Below are positions 23,973 to 34,881 of a DNA stretch of 64,000 nt, in pieces; position 1 is the first letter of the stretch; each line of letters starts with the position of its first letter. Below the pieces are notes generated by a model. It saw only the letters and a list, made by a program, of their open reading frames with translations, searched no databases and was not told the DNA's origin. This DNA is from Ferrovibrio sp036381655 (GTDB lineage Bacteria; Pseudomonadota; Alphaproteobacteria; Ferrovibrionales; Ferrovibrionaceae): assembly GCF_036381655.1 (NCBI RefSeq), contig NZ_DASVCJ010000006.1, positions 186,001-250,000 of the forward strand, read 5' to 3'. Position numbers and translations under genes: made by a program.

Positions 23973-25532
23973 TCATTCCCACTCGATCGTGCCGGGCGGC
24001 TTGGAGGTGATATCGTAGACCACGCGATTCACGCCGCGTACCTCGTTGATGATGCGCGTCGCCACGCGCCCCAGGAAGTCATGCGGAAACGGATAGTAAT
24101 CCGCCGTCATGCCGTCGGTGGAGGTCACGGCGCGTAGCGCACAGGCCTGATCGTAAGTGCGGCCATCGCCCATCACGCCGACGGTGCGCACCGGCAGCAG
24201 CACGGCAAAGGCCTGCCAGATCACGTCGTAAAGCCCGGCCTTGCGGATCTCGTCGAGATAGACGGCATCCACCTCGCGCAGCAGGTCGAGCTTCTCGCGG
24301 GTAATGTCGCCCGGGATACGGATCGCCAGGCCAGGCCCCGGGAAGGGATGCCGGCCGACCAGGCTCTCCGGCAGGCCGAGTTCGCGGCCCAAGGCGCGCA
24401 CCTCGTCCTTGAACAGCTCGCGCAGCGGCTCGACCAGCTTCATCTTCATGCGCTCGGGCAGGCCGCCGACATTGTGATGCGACTTGATCGTCACACTCGG
24501 CCCGCCATGAAAACTGACGCTTTCGATCACGTCCGGGTAGAGCGTGCCCTGGGCCAGGAAATCGGCGCCGCCGATCTTCTTCGCCTCTTCCTCGAAAACA
24601 TCGATGAACAGCGCGCCGATGGTCTTGCGCTTCTGCTCCGGATCGGCAATGCCGGCCAGCCGGCCCAGGAACAGATCCGAGGCGTCCTTGTGCACCAGCG
24701 GAATGTTGTAGTGATCGCGGAACAAGCGCACCACCTCTTCCGCCTCGCCCTTGCGCAGCAGGCCATGATCGACGAAGACGCAGGTGAGCTGATCGCCGAT
24801 CGCCTCATGGATCAGCACGGCGGCCACCGAGCTATCGACGCCGCCCGACAGGCCGCAGATCACCCGGCCCGTGCCGACCTGGGCGCGAATCTTCTCGACG
24901 GCTTCGTTGCGGAAGCCCTTCATGCTCCATTCGCCGCTGCAGCCGGCGACCTTGCGCACGAAATTGCGCAGCAGCTTGGCGCCGTCGGGTGTATGCATCA
25001 CTTCCGGGTGGAACTGCACGGCATAGATCCGGCGTGCATCGTCGGCGATGGCGGCAAACGGCGCGCCCTCGCTGACGCCCACGACACGGAAGCCGGGCGG
25101 CAGCTTGGTGACGCGATCGCCATGGCTCATCCAGACCTGATGCTTCTGGCCCTGCTCCCAGACGCCGTCGAACAGCGCGCAATCGTCCTTGATCTCGAGG
25201 AAAGCGCGGCCGAATTCGCGATGATGGCCGGTCTCCACCTGGCCGCCGAGCTGGGCGCAGATGGTCTGCTCGCCATAGCAGATGCCGAAGACCGGCAGGC
25301 CGAGCTTGAAGACGTCGTCCGGCGCGCGGGGGGAGAATTCCTCGGTCGTCGAAGCCGGGCCGCCGGAGAGGATGACGCCCTTCAGCTTGCCATGCGGGCT
25401 GTTCTCCCTAAGGGCCGCGCCGGCCTTCTGGAAGGGGACGATCTCGCAATAGACGCCGGCCTCGCGGACCCGCCGGGCGATCAGCTGCGTGACTTGCGAT
25501 CCGAAATCGATGATAAGAATGCGCTCCGCCAT
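23973..25532 (-). CDS. guaA: GMP synthase (glutamine-hydrolysing)
   Basis: 519 residues, standard length. The class I amidotransferase domain has nucleophile Cys85 in FGICYGEQ and the His/Glu pair in VQFHPEVMHT; the ATP-pyrophosphatase domain has the P-loop SGGVDSS (about residue 230); the C-terminal dimerisation domain ends DITSKPPGTIEWE. It converts XMP, ATP and glutamine to GMP in the purine pathway, together with guaB four genes upstream. The 3' end faces the accessory island and is a known integration site for mobile elements in other bacteria. Confidence 0.98.
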   Translation of the reverse strand: MAERILIIDFGSQVTQLIARRVREAGVYCEIVPFQKAGAALRENSPHGKLKGVILSGGPASTTEEFSPRAPDDVFKLGLPVFGICYGEQTICAQLGGQVETGHHREFGRAFLEIKDDCALFDGVWEQGQKHQVWMSHGDRVTKLPPGFRVVGVSEGAPFAAIADDARRIYAVQFHPEVMHTPDGAKLLRNFVRKVAGCSGEWSMKGFRNEAVEKIRAQVGTGRVICGLSGGVDSSVAAVLIHEAIGDQLTCVFVDHGLLRKGEAEEVVRLFRDHYNIPLVHKDASDLFLGRLAGIADPEQKRKTIGALFIDVFEEEAKKIGGADFLAQGTLYPDVIESVSFHGGPSVTIKSHHNVGGLPERMKMKLVEPLRELFKDEVRALGRELGLPESLVGRHPFPGPGLAIRIPGDITREKLDLLREVDAVYLDEIRKAGLYDVIWQAFAVLLPVRTVGVMGDGRTYDQACALRAVTSTDGMTADYYPFPHDFLGRVATRIINEVRGVNRVVYDITSKPPGTIEWE

Positions 25533-25595
25533 CGGCGTCCTTCAACTCCTTGTCTGGGGCAGGCGGAGCGCAGAACCGGGATACGACCGGTCCGG

Positions 25596-26126
25596 TCAGC
25601 TCGCCTTGCCGGTCTTGTAGTCGGCAATCTTCTTTTTCAGTTCGGTATACTCAGCGCAGCCGAAGATGCAAAGCCTGTCGAGCTCGTTAAGCTGCTCCTC
25701 GGCCTTGGCCAGATTGCCGGTTTTCAAGTAAGCCTCGCCAAGATATTCATGCGCGCCGCGATGGCGCGGATTGATGGCGAGCGCCTTGCTGTAATTGGCG
25801 AAGGACAGCTCGTAATTGCCCTGGTTGCGATAGGCATAGCCGAGCCAGTTATAGGCATCGGCATTGGTGTTGTCCTTGGCCACCACCGCCTGGAACAGCG
25901 GAATCGCCTTGGCCCAGTCCTTGTTGTCGATCGCCTTCTTGCCTTCGGTGAAATTCGGATCCTCCGCCTTGGCAGGCGTGCCGGGCGTGCTCATGTCGCT
26001 CGAGCCGCCGGCGGCGAGAAGCGGCGACGCGGTCAGGCCGATACCGGCAAAAATCAGGAATGCCGCGACAATCCGGGCCGGACGAAGGGTAAGCATGTCG
26101 GGACTACGCATGGTGGGGGTACGCAT
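25596..26126 (-). CDS. secreted TPR protein
   Basis: 176 residues. The start has GAGGAGCTGACC before ATG. A signal peptide (ARIVAAFLIFAGIGLTASPLLAA) is followed by three TPR units: WAKAIPLFQAVVAKDNTNADAYNWLGYAYRN, YELSFANYSKALAINPRHRGAHEYLGEAYLK and LAKAEEQLNELDRLCIFGCAEYTELKKKI. The paired Cys in RLCIFGCAEY may form a disulfide. It is a periplasmic scaffold protein of unknown partner, found between guaA and the methyltransferase in related genomes as far as I can judge. Confidence 0.85.
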   Translation of the reverse strand: MRTPTMRSPDMLTLRPARIVAAFLIFAGIGLTASPLLAAGGSSDMSTPGTPAKAEDPNFTEGKKAIDNKDWAKAIPLFQAVVAKDNTNADAYNWLGYAYRNQGNYELSFANYSKALAINPRHRGAHEYLGEAYLKTGNLAKAEEQLNELDRLCIFGCAEYTELKKKIADYKTGKAS

Positions 26127-26128
26127 GG

Positions 26129-27460
26129 TCAGCTCCTCGAAGCGGTGGGAGTATACCGGTCGGGATCATCGGCCTGCCACCCTCGCCTCCCGCGCTGGAA
26201 CGCGACGGCGAAAAAGCCGTCGGTGCCATGCCGGTAGGGCGTCAAGGCCAATTCCGACCCAGACCGTATACGCAGCTCGGTTATATCCGAGCCGAAGGCC
26301 GCCGTCAGAGGAAGCGTTGTAAACTCAGCGTGATGAGCCAAAAACCACTCCGCCTGCTGTTGATTTTCCAGCGGCAGGATCGAGCAGGTGGCATAGACCA
26401 GCCGGCCGCCCGGGCGGACCAGCCGGGCGCCGTCGGAGAGCAGGCCGCGCTGGCGGCGGACCACCTCATCCAGGCTGGCCGGGTCGTAGCGCCAGCGGGC
26501 TTCCGGATTGCGCCGCCAAGTGCCGCTGCCGGAACAGGGCACATCCAGCAGCACCCGATCCGCACGGCCTTCCATGCTGCGCAACAGTTCGGGCATTTGG
26601 TCGGCCGGATGGATGGTCACGTTGCGGATGCCGGCGCGCTGCAGTCTGGGCGGCAGCCGGCCGAGGCGGCGCGGATCGTTGTCGGTGGCGTGCACCTGGC
26701 CCCGGTTGCGCATCAGCGCCGCCAGCAGCAGGGTTTTGCCCCCGGCCCCGGCGCAGAGATCGACCACCGTCTCGCCCGGCCTGGCATCGACCAGCAGGCC
26801 GCCGAGCTGCGCGGCCTCGTCCTGCGGCTCGATGAGACCGTCGCGATACAGCGGATGCGCCTCCAGCCGCACCCGTTCGGCGATGCGGATGCCCAGCGGC
26901 GAATAAGGCGTCGGCGCGGCCCCGATGCCCTCGGCGCGCAGTTGCAGCAACACTTCTTCCCGCGTCGTCTTCAGCGTATTGACCCGCAAATCCAGCGGCG
27001 CCCGTCCGTTCAGCGCCGCCAGTTCCATCTCGGCGGCATCGCCGAAGGCGGCCTGCACCATGTCGGCGACCGTCGGCGGCAGATTGACCCGCGCCCAGAG
27101 CGGCGCGGCCTCGTCGGAGGGCAGGTGCGACAGCGCCGCGGCTTCGGCTTCGCTCAAGGGCGGCGGCGCGTATTTGCCCCCATCGCATAACCGCTGCCAT
27201 TCCGCCAGCGGCGTGGACGCATCGGCGAAGGTCAGCAGGCGCGGCGTCATTTCCGCACCGCCCTGCTCCAGCCGCCAGCGCCGCATGCCCTGTTCGCGCA
27301 GCACGGCATAGACGGCATCGCTGATGGCTCGGCGGTCCTTGGCGCCGGCATAGCGGTTGCGCCGCTGCCAGTCCGCCAGAACGCGATCCGCCGCCGCGGC
27401 GCGGCCGAAAATCTCCGCCAGGATATCGATGGTCGCGGCCAGCCGCGCCCCGGGCGTCAC
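26129..27460 (-). CDS. RsmB/NOP family class I SAM-dependent RNA methyltransferase
   Basis: 443 residues. An N-terminal NusB-like helical part (NRYAGAKDRRAISDAVYAVLREQG) is followed by the Rossmann fold: VDLCAGAGGKTLLLAALMRNRG (SAM motif I), ATDNDPRRL, VLLDVPCSGSGTWRRNPEARW (motif IV Cys) and YATCSILPLENQQQ (motif VI catalytic Cys). This double-Cys arrangement is that of 16S rRNA m5C967 methyltransferases. GTG start, 6 bp after guaB, so it is in the guaB operon. The exact rRNA position modified is inferred from the family. Confidence 0.9.
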   Translation of the reverse strand: MTPGARLAATIDILAEIFGRAAAADRVLADWQRRNRYAGAKDRRAISDAVYAVLREQGMRRWRLEQGGAEMTPRLLTFADASTPLAEWQRLCDGGKYAPPPLSEAEAAALSHLPSDEAAPLWARVNLPPTVADMVQAAFGDAAEMELAALNGRAPLDLRVNTLKTTREEVLLQLRAEGIGAAPTPYSPLGIRIAERVRLEAHPLYRDGLIEPQDEAAQLGGLLVDARPGETVVDLCAGAGGKTLLLAALMRNRGQVHATDNDPRRLGRLPPRLQRAGIRNVTIHPADQMPELLRSMEGRADRVLLDVPCSGSGTWRRNPEARWRYDPASLDEVVRRQRGLLSDGARLVRPGGRLVYATCSILPLENQQQAEWFLAHHAEFTTLPLTAAFGSDITELRIRSGSELALTPYRHGTDGFFAVAFQRGRRGWQADDPDRYTPTASRS

Positions 27461-27465
27461 TGACT

Positions 27466-28929
<1,464 letters not shown>

Positions 28930-28940
28930 GGCGGGCTCCT

Positions 28941-29366
28941 TCAGACGGTCTGGGCGGTGGTCTGGTTCTGGTTTGCTTCGGCAGCGGCTTCGGCGGCGAA
29001 ATCGCCACCGGCGCGCGCTTTCTTCATCAGATCGGGATAATGCGTCAGCATCGCCTGGCGCCATGCGGCGAAGGGCAGATCGGCAAAGCTGCCGCAGTCG
29101 GCCACATATTCCATATGGCGGCGATTATCGGCATTAAAGGGATGAAAGATCGAATCGGTCCCGCCGTCGAATTCGAGCGGCAGGACGCGGAATTTGTCGC
29201 AGAGCGCGAGATTGAAGGCGGGCGTCGCCTTGGCCTTTGGATCGCGCGTACCGCCAACGGCATCCTGCGCCAGAGCGCGCACCAGGGGATGGTCCTTGTC
29301 GATAAAAGAGGTGGCGGCCAGGAAAGCCGGGTCCACCGCAGGCTCGGGCAAAGCCGGCGCGGTCAT
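28941..29366 (-). CDS. conserved hypothetical protein
   Basis: 141 residues, ATG at 29366 behind GGGAG. Recognisable conserved-looking blocks are FIDKDHPLVRALAQDAVGGTR, ATPAFNLALCDKFRVLPLEF and HPFNADNRRHMEYVADCGSF, with an Ala/Gln-rich C-terminus (AEAAAEANQNQTTAQTV). No signal peptide or membrane segment. It lies 11 bp upstream of guaB and is probably co-transcribed. I do not recognise a function. Confidence 0.72.
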   Translation of the reverse strand: MTAPALPEPAVDPAFLAATSFIDKDHPLVRALAQDAVGGTRDPKAKATPAFNLALCDKFRVLPLEFDGGTDSIFHPFNADNRRHMEYVADCGSFADLPFAAWRQAMLTHYPDLMKKARAGGDFAAEAAAEANQNQTTAQTV

Positions 29367-29464
29367 AGGCAAGGTGTCTCCCGTAGGGGGTGAGATAGGG
29401 TTCCTTGCCGCGGAGGATATAGCCGCTCTTTGCCGCCGGGTCCAGCCTCAATCCGCCCCGGAAA

Positions 29465-30151
29465 TCAGCCCCGGAATCCCATGGCGATGACGTAGGATTC
29501 GGCCGAATCCGCCCGGCTGGCCGGCGGCTTGACGTGCCTTACCAGCTTGAAGTCCCGCTTCATGGTGTTCAGCAGCTCGTTCTCGGTGCCGCCACGCAGC
29601 ACCTTGGCGACGAAAGCCCCGCCCGGATTGAGCACGCGCAGCGCAAAGTCCAGCGCCGCCTCGCACAGCGCCATGATGCGGATATGGTCGGTCTGGCGAT
29701 GGCCGGTGGCTGGTGCCGCCATGTCGGAAAGCACCAGGTCGGCCTTGCCGCCCAGCGCCTCGATCACCCTGGCATCGGCGCCCTCGGCCAGGAAATCCTG
29801 TTGCATCAGCCTGGCGCCGGGAATGGGATCGACCGGGTTGATGTCGACGCCCAGCACGAAGCCGCCGCCGGCCTCCCCCGCCTTGACCTTCTGCACGGCA
29901 ACCTGCGTCCAGCCGCCCGGCGCGGCGCCAAGATCGACCACCCGCATGCCCGGCTTGAGCAGTTTGAATTTCGCATCGAGCTCAAGCAGCTTATACGCCG
30001 CACGGCTGCGGAACCCGGCGGTCTTCGCCGCCGACACATAAGGATCGTTGAGCTGGCGCTGCAGCCAACGCTGCGAGCCGACCGAACGTCCGCGCGCCGT
30101 CTTTACTTTCACCTTGGCGCGATGGCTCGGCCCCGGCGTGCGTGCGCTCAT
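29465..30151 (-). CDS. rlmE: 23S rRNA (uridine-2'-O-)-methyltransferase RlmE
   Basis: 228 residues of FtsJ type. SAM-binding motif VVDLGAAPGGWTQVAVQKV; catalytic tetrad K-D-K-E: Lys in RAAYKLLELD, Asp in VLSDMAAPATGH, Lys in GGAFVAKVLRGG, Glu in SAESYVIAMGFRG. It 2'-O-methylates U2552 in the A loop of 23S rRNA during late 50S assembly. Its ATG overlaps the upstream phosphatase stop by ATGA, so the two are translationally coupled. Confidence 0.95.
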   Translation of the reverse strand: MSARTPGPSHRAKVKVKTARGRSVGSQRWLQRQLNDPYVSAAKTAGFRSRAAYKLLELDAKFKLLKPGMRVVDLGAAPGGWTQVAVQKVKAGEAGGGFVLGVDINPVDPIPGARLMQQDFLAEGADARVIEALGGKADLVLSDMAAPATGHRQTDHIRIMALCEAALDFALRVLNPGGAFVAKVLRGGTENELLNTMKRDFKLVRHVKPPASRADSAESYVIAMGFRG

Positions 30152-31197
30152 CGGCCGCTCCTATGGGACTGGAAGCGTCCCAAATGCAGCGTGTTGCGCA
30201 TCAGTTCGACCAGCACGCCTTCCCGGACGCCGCGATCCGCCACCCGCAATCGCGTCGCCGGCCAGAAACGGTACAGCGTCTCCAGGATCGCGCAGCCGGC
30301 CACGACCAGGTCGGCCCGTTCGGAGCCGATGCAGGGATGCAGCGCGCGCTCGGCAACGCTTTGTTCAGCCAGCCGGTGCGACTGCTCGATGACGGCATTG
30401 AAATCGAGCCAGCAGCCATCGACCTGGCGCCGCTCGTAGCGCGGCAGCCCCAGCAACACGCCGGCCAGGGTCGTCACCGTGCCGGACGTGCCCAGCACCT
30501 GCACATTGCCGCCGGCCAGATGCCTGGCCAAGCCATGCTTGGCCTCGAAAGGCTGCAGCACCGCAGCGACATCCGCGATCATCTTTTCGTAGGAGCCGCT
30601 GTGACTGTCGCCCGGGCCGAAACGCTCCGTCAGGTTGACAACGCCGAAGGGCAGCGAAATCCAGTCTATCACTTCGGCATGACCATGCTGGGTCAGTTTG
30701 GCCCAGAGAATCTCGGTCGATCCGCCGCCGATATCGAAGACGATCGCATGGCTGTGCGGCGGTTCGAGCAGCGGCATGCAGCCGATCAGCGCCAGCCGCG
30801 CCTCCTCGGCGCTGGAAATGATATCCAGCGTGATGCCGGTCGAGATTTTGACCTCGTGCAGGAATTCGGCGCAGTTGCCGGCGCGCCGGCAGGCTTCGGT
30901 GGCGACGGCCCGTGCCACGCCGACGCCGCGCCGGGCCATTTTCTCGGAGCAGATCTTCAGCGCCTCGATCGTGCGCTCCATTGCGGCGTCGGACAGCCGC
31001 CCGGTGCTGCTCAGGCCCTCGCCCAGCCGGACAATGCGGGAGAATGCCTCGATCACCCGAAAACCGTCGCGGTTCGGCCGGGCGATCAGCAGGCGGCAAT
31101 TGTTGGTCCCGAGATCAAGAGCCGCGAATACCGGCGGAACAGCTCGCCCCGGCGCAGCAGTCGACGGACCGCTGGCTACAGGCGCATCCATCGTCAC
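30148..31197 (-). CDS. Ppx/GppA family phosphatase
   Basis: 349 residues, actin-like ATPase fold. Phosphate-binding loops FAALDLGTNNCRLLIARP and VFDIGGGSTEILW, the GSYEKM element and the C-terminal LGTSGTVTTLAGVLLGLPRYERRQVDGCW are typical. It hydrolyses polyphosphate or ppGpp-type substrates; short one-domain forms cannot be assigned to Ppx or GppA from sequence alone. GTG at 31197 or ATG at 31191 start. It is upstream of and coupled to rlmE, a common alphaproteobacterial pair. Confidence 0.9.
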   Translation of the reverse strand: MTMDAPVASGPSTAAPGRAVPPVFAALDLGTNNCRLLIARPNRDGFRVIEAFSRIVRLGEGLSSTGRLSDAAMERTIEALKICSEKMARRGVGVARAVATEACRRAGNCAEFLHEVKISTGITLDIISSAEEARLALIGCMPLLEPPHSHAIVFDIGGGSTEILWAKLTQHGHAEVIDWISLPFGVVNLTERFGPGDSHSGSYEKMIADVAAVLQPFEAKHGLARHLAGGNVQVLGTSGTVTTLAGVLLGLPRYERRQVDGCWLDFNAVIEQSHRLAEQSVAERALHPCIGSERADLVVAGCAILETLYRFWPATRLRVADRGVREGVLVELMRNTLHLGRFQSHRSGR

Positions 31198-31291
31198 GGA
31201 ACCATCTCTCGGCGCGTTAAATGTGAAACTCGCATCGCTGCAGTTTAGCGCGGCCGGCGCTGAACGGTAAGGTGCTGGTCGGCTGTCCCGC

Positions 31292-32362
31292 TCAGTTCTG
31301 CGGTTTTTGCGACGTGCCTTGATCCGGCTGCTGCGGCTGGGCCGGTTTCGCGGCGCCGTTGGCTTCCTGGGGCACCGAGAAAATCTGGCCTGGATAGATC
31401 AGGTCTGGATCGGCGATCTGGGCTTGGTTGGCGCGGTAAATCTCCGTATAGCGCAAACCTTCGCCGTAAATATGGCGGGCGATGCGCCACAGGCTGTTGC
31501 CCGGCTGCACCACGACGCTCCGGCCGTCCGGCCCGAACTTGAGGTCCTCCGGCTTGGCCCGGCTGAACGGCATCTCGAGGCGGGAGGCGACCTTGCCGGC
31601 CTGCTCGACCTGGTCGACCCGCATCGAATAGATGCCCGGCTCCACGGACTTTTCCGGCTTGAGCGTCCAGCGCCCCTTGTTGTCGGCCGCGGCCACGCCG
31701 ATCGGCTCATTGTTCAGGTAGACCTGTACCGTCGCGCCGGCCTGCGCCCGGCCCGACAGGATCAGGTTGCCCTTCTCGTCATATTCGACGGAATCGAGTG
31801 CCAGGCCTTTGCGGGCCGGGTCCAGCGGGCCCTCATTGGGCCGCTGCAGCAGCCGGCTGGCGCCCTTGAACGGGGTAAGGACCGCGATTGCCTGCTCTCC
31901 GCCCTCGCCGGGCTGGCATTCGGGGACCACGGTGACGACTGAAGCATCGGCCTTGATCGGCTCCTGCCCCTGCATCTGCGATTCCAGGACGAATTCCTGA
32001 TTCCCCTTCTCCAGCGGCAGATCGGGCACCAGAACCCATTCTCCCCGGGGGTCAGCCGTGACGCGGCCGATCTCGCGCGTTCCGGTCTTCACCACGACGA
32101 CGGAGCCCGGCATGGCGCGGCCGGCAAAGACGGCTGTGCAGTTGCGGCTGATGCGAACCACATCGAAACTGGGTGGAACCTTGGCCACGCTCTCGGGCGC
32201 CGGCGTCGCTGCGGGCGCAGGCACCGGCGGCGGCGCAGCCGCATCCTTGCTGGCCTGCGGCGGCAATCCGCGGTTGTTGGGCTCGGCGCCGAAGAAGATC
32301 ACCGCTAGGATGCCCAGAACAGCGACGCCAAGTAGAATGAAGAAGAAGCGACTGCCCCGCAC
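31292..32362 (-). CDS. membrane-anchored LysM domain protein
   Basis: 356 residues. One N-terminal membrane segment (FFFILLGVAVLGILAVIFFGA) and a Pro/Ala linker are followed by two Ig-like repeats (FDVVRISRNCTAVFAGRAMPGSVV and DSVEYDEKGNLILSGRAQAGATV, each with an RGEWVL/KGRWTL strand) and a C-terminal LysM (VVVQPGNSLWRIARHIYGEGLRYTEIY...LIYPGQIFSVP). The protein should face the periplasm and bind peptidoglycan. It is widespread in Rhodospirillales as a single-copy gene of unknown role. GTG start. Confidence 0.88.
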   Translation of the reverse strand: MRGSRFFFILLGVAVLGILAVIFFGAEPNNRGLPPQASKDAAAPPPVPAPAATPAPESVAKVPPSFDVVRISRNCTAVFAGRAMPGSVVVVKTGTREIGRVTADPRGEWVLVPDLPLEKGNQEFVLESQMQGQEPIKADASVVTVVPECQPGEGGEQAIAVLTPFKGASRLLQRPNEGPLDPARKGLALDSVEYDEKGNLILSGRAQAGATVQVYLNNEPIGVAAADNKGRWTLKPEKSVEPGIYSMRVDQVEQAGKVASRLEMPFSRAKPEDLKFGPDGRSVVVQPGNSLWRIARHIYGEGLRYTEIYRANQAQIADPDLIYPGQIFSVPQEANGAAKPAQPQQPDQGTSQKPQN

Positions 32363-32479
32363 CCGAATATCCCGGCTGGCAAAATTGTGAACGACCCCGG
32401 AGATTAAGACCTCGCCTTCCGCCCCGCAACTCTCCTAAGCTTGGCGGCCTTGCAATAATGAATTCCACCTGCAAATCAC

Positions 32480-33427
32480 ATGCGATATTTCCCGCAACAC
32501 CTTGTCGCAGGACGGCTCTTTCACGCCCCGCGCGCTCTGACGTCAGCCTTTCTCCTGCTGCTATGGGCCTTTGCGGCCGCAGCTCAGGGCCAGACCGGCA
32601 CGCCGGATGCCGATCTCGTCAATCGGGGCGCCTATGTCTTCCGGGCAGGCGGCTGCTACGAATGCCACACCGACACCAAGAATAAAGGCGCGGCGCTTGC
32701 CGGCGGCCGCGCGCTGCCGACGCCGTTTGGCACCTTCTATGCGCCCAATATCACGCCGGACCCGGAGACCGGCATCGGCCGCTGGACGGAAGCGCAGTTC
32801 GCCGCGGCAGTCCGGCAGGGCCTGGCGCCGGATGGCATGCCCTACTACCCCGCCTTCCCGTACACGTCGTTCACTCAGATCCGCGACGGAGACCTGCACG
32901 CGCTCTGGGTCTATCTGCGGGCCCAGCCGGCGGTACGGCAGGCAAACAAGCCCCACGATCTCGGCTTTCCGTTCAATCTGCGGATGCTGACCTGGGGTTG
33001 GCGGCTGCTCTATTTCCATCCCGCGCGCTTTACTCCGGATGCGTCTCAATCGGCGCAATGGAATCGCGGCGCCTATCTGGCCAATGCGCTCGGCCATTGC
33101 GGCGAATGCCATACGCCGCGCGATCCGCTCGGCGGCTTGGAAACCGATATGAGATATGCCGGCTCGAATGACGGCGCCGAAGGCAAGCCGGTGCCGAACA
33201 TCACGCCGCATCAGAAAAACGGCATCGGCACCTGGAGCGCGCAGGATATCGCCGATTTCCTCGGCAGCGGCATGACGCCCGAGGGAGACTTTGCCGGCGG
33301 CCTGATGGGCGATGTGATTGACGACAGCACGAAATACCTGACGGATGACGACCGTATGGCGATCGCCGTTTACCTGAAATCGCTGCCGCCGATCGATTTC
33401 CGTCCGCACGGCAAGCAGAAGCAATAA
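32480..33427 (+). CDS. diheme cytochrome c
   Basis: 315 residues, with a signal peptide (residues about 20-37, LTSAFLLLLWAFAAAAQG). Heme sites are CYECH (59-63) and CGECH (207-211), each in a mono-heme class I domain; DGMPYYPAFPYTSF supplies a probable Met ligand for heme 1 and the GMTPEGDF segment one for heme 2. The arrangement resembles the cytochrome subunit of periplasmic alcohol or aldehyde dehydrogenases, but no dehydrogenase partner is nearby. It is probably a soluble periplasmic electron carrier. Convergent with the cytochrome c' gene. Confidence 0.9.
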   Translation: MRYFPQHLVAGRLFHAPRALTSAFLLLLWAFAAAAQGQTGTPDADLVNRGAYVFRAGGCYECHTDTKNKGAALAGGRALPTPFGTFYAPNITPDPETGIGRWTEAQFAAAVRQGLAPDGMPYYPAFPYTSFTQIRDGDLHALWVYLRAQPAVRQANKPHDLGFPFNLRMLTWGWRLLYFHPARFTPDASQSAQWNRGAYLANALGHCGECHTPRDPLGGLETDMRYAGSNDGAEGKPVPNITPHQKNGIGTWSAQDIADFLGSGMTPEGDFAGGLMGDVIDDSTKYLTDDDRMAIAVYLKSLPPIDFRPHGKQKQ

Positions 33428-33428
33428 G

Positions 33429-33459
33429 AAAAACGGGCCGGCTGATGCCGCCGGCCCGT
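33429..33459 (-). terminator. terminator of the cytochrome c' gene (possibly bidirectional)
   Basis: On the minus strand ACGGGCCGGC, a 7-base loop and GCCGGCCCGT are followed by TTTTTC. It sits between the convergent cytochrome genes, 42 bp after the cytochrome c' stop. Confidence 0.8.
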
Positions 33460-33500
33460 GACTATCCGACTGTTCCGGAATGGTATTCCGGATCGGCAGA

Positions 33501-33956
33501 TCAATGCTGTTCCGGCACGCGGTACAGCTTGTGGCAGGCGCCGCAGGTCTGGCCGAGCGCCTTGAAATCGGCCTTCACCATATCCATGCTGCCGCCTTTC
33601 GCGTCGGCGACGAGTTTTTCCGCCGCGGCCTTGCTGTTGCTGGCATGCTTCTCGAAATCGGCCCAGTTCGCCCAGATTTCCGGCTTGGCCTTGGTGTCGC
33701 CCTTGTCGGAGCCCTTCGGGAAGGCCCCCGGGATTTTGGCCGACATGGCGGCGATGCTTTCAGCCGGCTTGACGGCGGCGGAGGCCGGGCCGCCCGCATC
33801 GATGATCTGTTTCAGTTCCTTCATCGCCCGGCCATTGCCCTTCATGCCCTCCTGGCGGGCCTTGATGATATCGGCCTGGGCGATGGCCATTCCCCCGACC
33901 GTCGCCACCGCGATGCCGACGGCAGCCGCCAATATCGCTTTATGCCACTGTGCCAT
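33501..33956 (-). CDS. class II cytochrome c (cytochrome c')
   Basis: 151 residues. Signal peptide AILAAAVGIAVATVGGMAIAQA (residues about 7-28) and a four-helix-bundle domain with the heme motif TCGACHK at the extreme C-terminus (Cys138, Cys141, His142), as in cytochrome c'. A GGGAGAGAC ribosome binding site precedes the ATG at 33956. Such proteins bind NO and protect against nitrosative stress; the KQIIDAGGPASAA and KGSDKGDTKAKPEIW segments are usual for the family. Confidence 0.9.
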   Translation of the reverse strand: MAQWHKAILAAAVGIAVATVGGMAIAQADIIKARQEGMKGNGRAMKELKQIIDAGGPASAAVKPAESIAAMSAKIPGAFPKGSDKGDTKAKPEIWANWADFEKHASNSKAAAEKLVADAKGGSMDMVKADFKALGQTCGACHKLYRVPEQH

Positions 33957-34163
33957 TGTCTCTCCCTTGCTCTGTCGCCCGCGCGCTGGTCCGGGCCGAT
34001 TCTGTATACCCTCTCCGGCGGCGCGGAACGACAAGTCCTTAAAACCTCACGAAAAATTTAGCGCACGGTTACCCAGAGGTAACATCGCGGCTTTTCTGCT
34101 GGCATACTGGTCTGGAATCGGTTACCCATCGCCACCCCGTACCCAGACAAACCTCCCAGTCCG

Positions 34164-34748
34164 ATGACGGCTATTCGCTCTGTATGTGTTTATTGCGGCT
34201 CGAGCCTCGGCGAGAGCCAGGCTTACACCGCCCAGGCCCAGATTCTTGGACGGCTGCTCGGCGAAAGCCGTATCCGCCTGATCTATGGCGGCGGCCGGAT
34301 CGGCCTGATGGGCGTGGTGGCCGAGGCGGCGCTGGCGGCCGGCGGCGAGGTGGTCGGCATCATCCCGCACCATCTGCACGACTGGGAGATCGGCCATACA
34401 GGCCTCACCGAGCTGCATGTGGTCGACAGCATGCATACCCGCAAGCGCATGATGGTGGAAATGTCCGACGCCTTCATCGCCCTGCCGGGCGGGCTCGGGA
34501 CTTTGGACGAATTCTTCGAGATCGTCACCTGGCGGCAGCTCAAGCTGCACGACAAGCCGATCATCGTGCTCAATGTCGAGGATTACTGGCGGCCGCTGCT
34601 GGCGCTGATCGAGACGGTGATCGAGCGCGGTTTTGCCCGCCGCACCGCCACGAATCTGTTCACCATCGTGGATGAAGCGGAAGCGGTGATCCCGGTGCTG
34701 CGGGACGAGCCCGCCCCGGAACATCCGCCGGCGACCAGCCGGATTTGA
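34164..34748 (+). CDS. LOG family protein (TIGR00730, Rossmann-fold nucleosidase)
   Basis: 194 residues. VCVYCGSSLGESQAY opens the Rossmann fold; GGGRIGLMGVVAEAAL and the signature PGGLGTLDEFFEIVTWRQL carry the catalytic Arg and Glu of cytokinin-riboside-5'-monophosphate phosphoribohydrolase (LOG). Bacterial LOG proteins cleave nucleoside 5'-monophosphates. The gene stands alone, 134 bp upstream of icd. Confidence 0.92.
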   Translation: MTAIRSVCVYCGSSLGESQAYTAQAQILGRLLGESRIRLIYGGGRIGLMGVVAEAALAAGGEVVGIIPHHLHDWEIGHTGLTELHVVDSMHTRKRMMVEMSDAFIALPGGLGTLDEFFEIVTWRQLKLHDKPIIVLNVEDYWRPLLALIETVIERGFARRTATNLFTIVDEAEAVIPVLRDEPAPEHPPATSRI

Positions 34749-34881
34749 CCTTTTCTCGACCGGTCTGGAATTTAAATCCACCCGCCGCAAAGGGCCTTAA
34801 GGCTTCTCCCGCCCGGCCGGCTTTGCTAGGGTCCGCCGACTTAAAATTTTGCGCCCAACCCGAGACTGAGAAGGGGGACTT

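Noticed and set aside
23973..24020. attachment repeat from the guaA 3' end
   Set aside because: No second copy of the guaA end sequence was found near 8.8-11 kb or elsewhere in the window by eye.
24348..26237. 629-residue open frame on the plus strand
   Set aside because: It is the reverse complement of guaA and the TPR gene, both clearly real; high GC keeps the antisense frame open.
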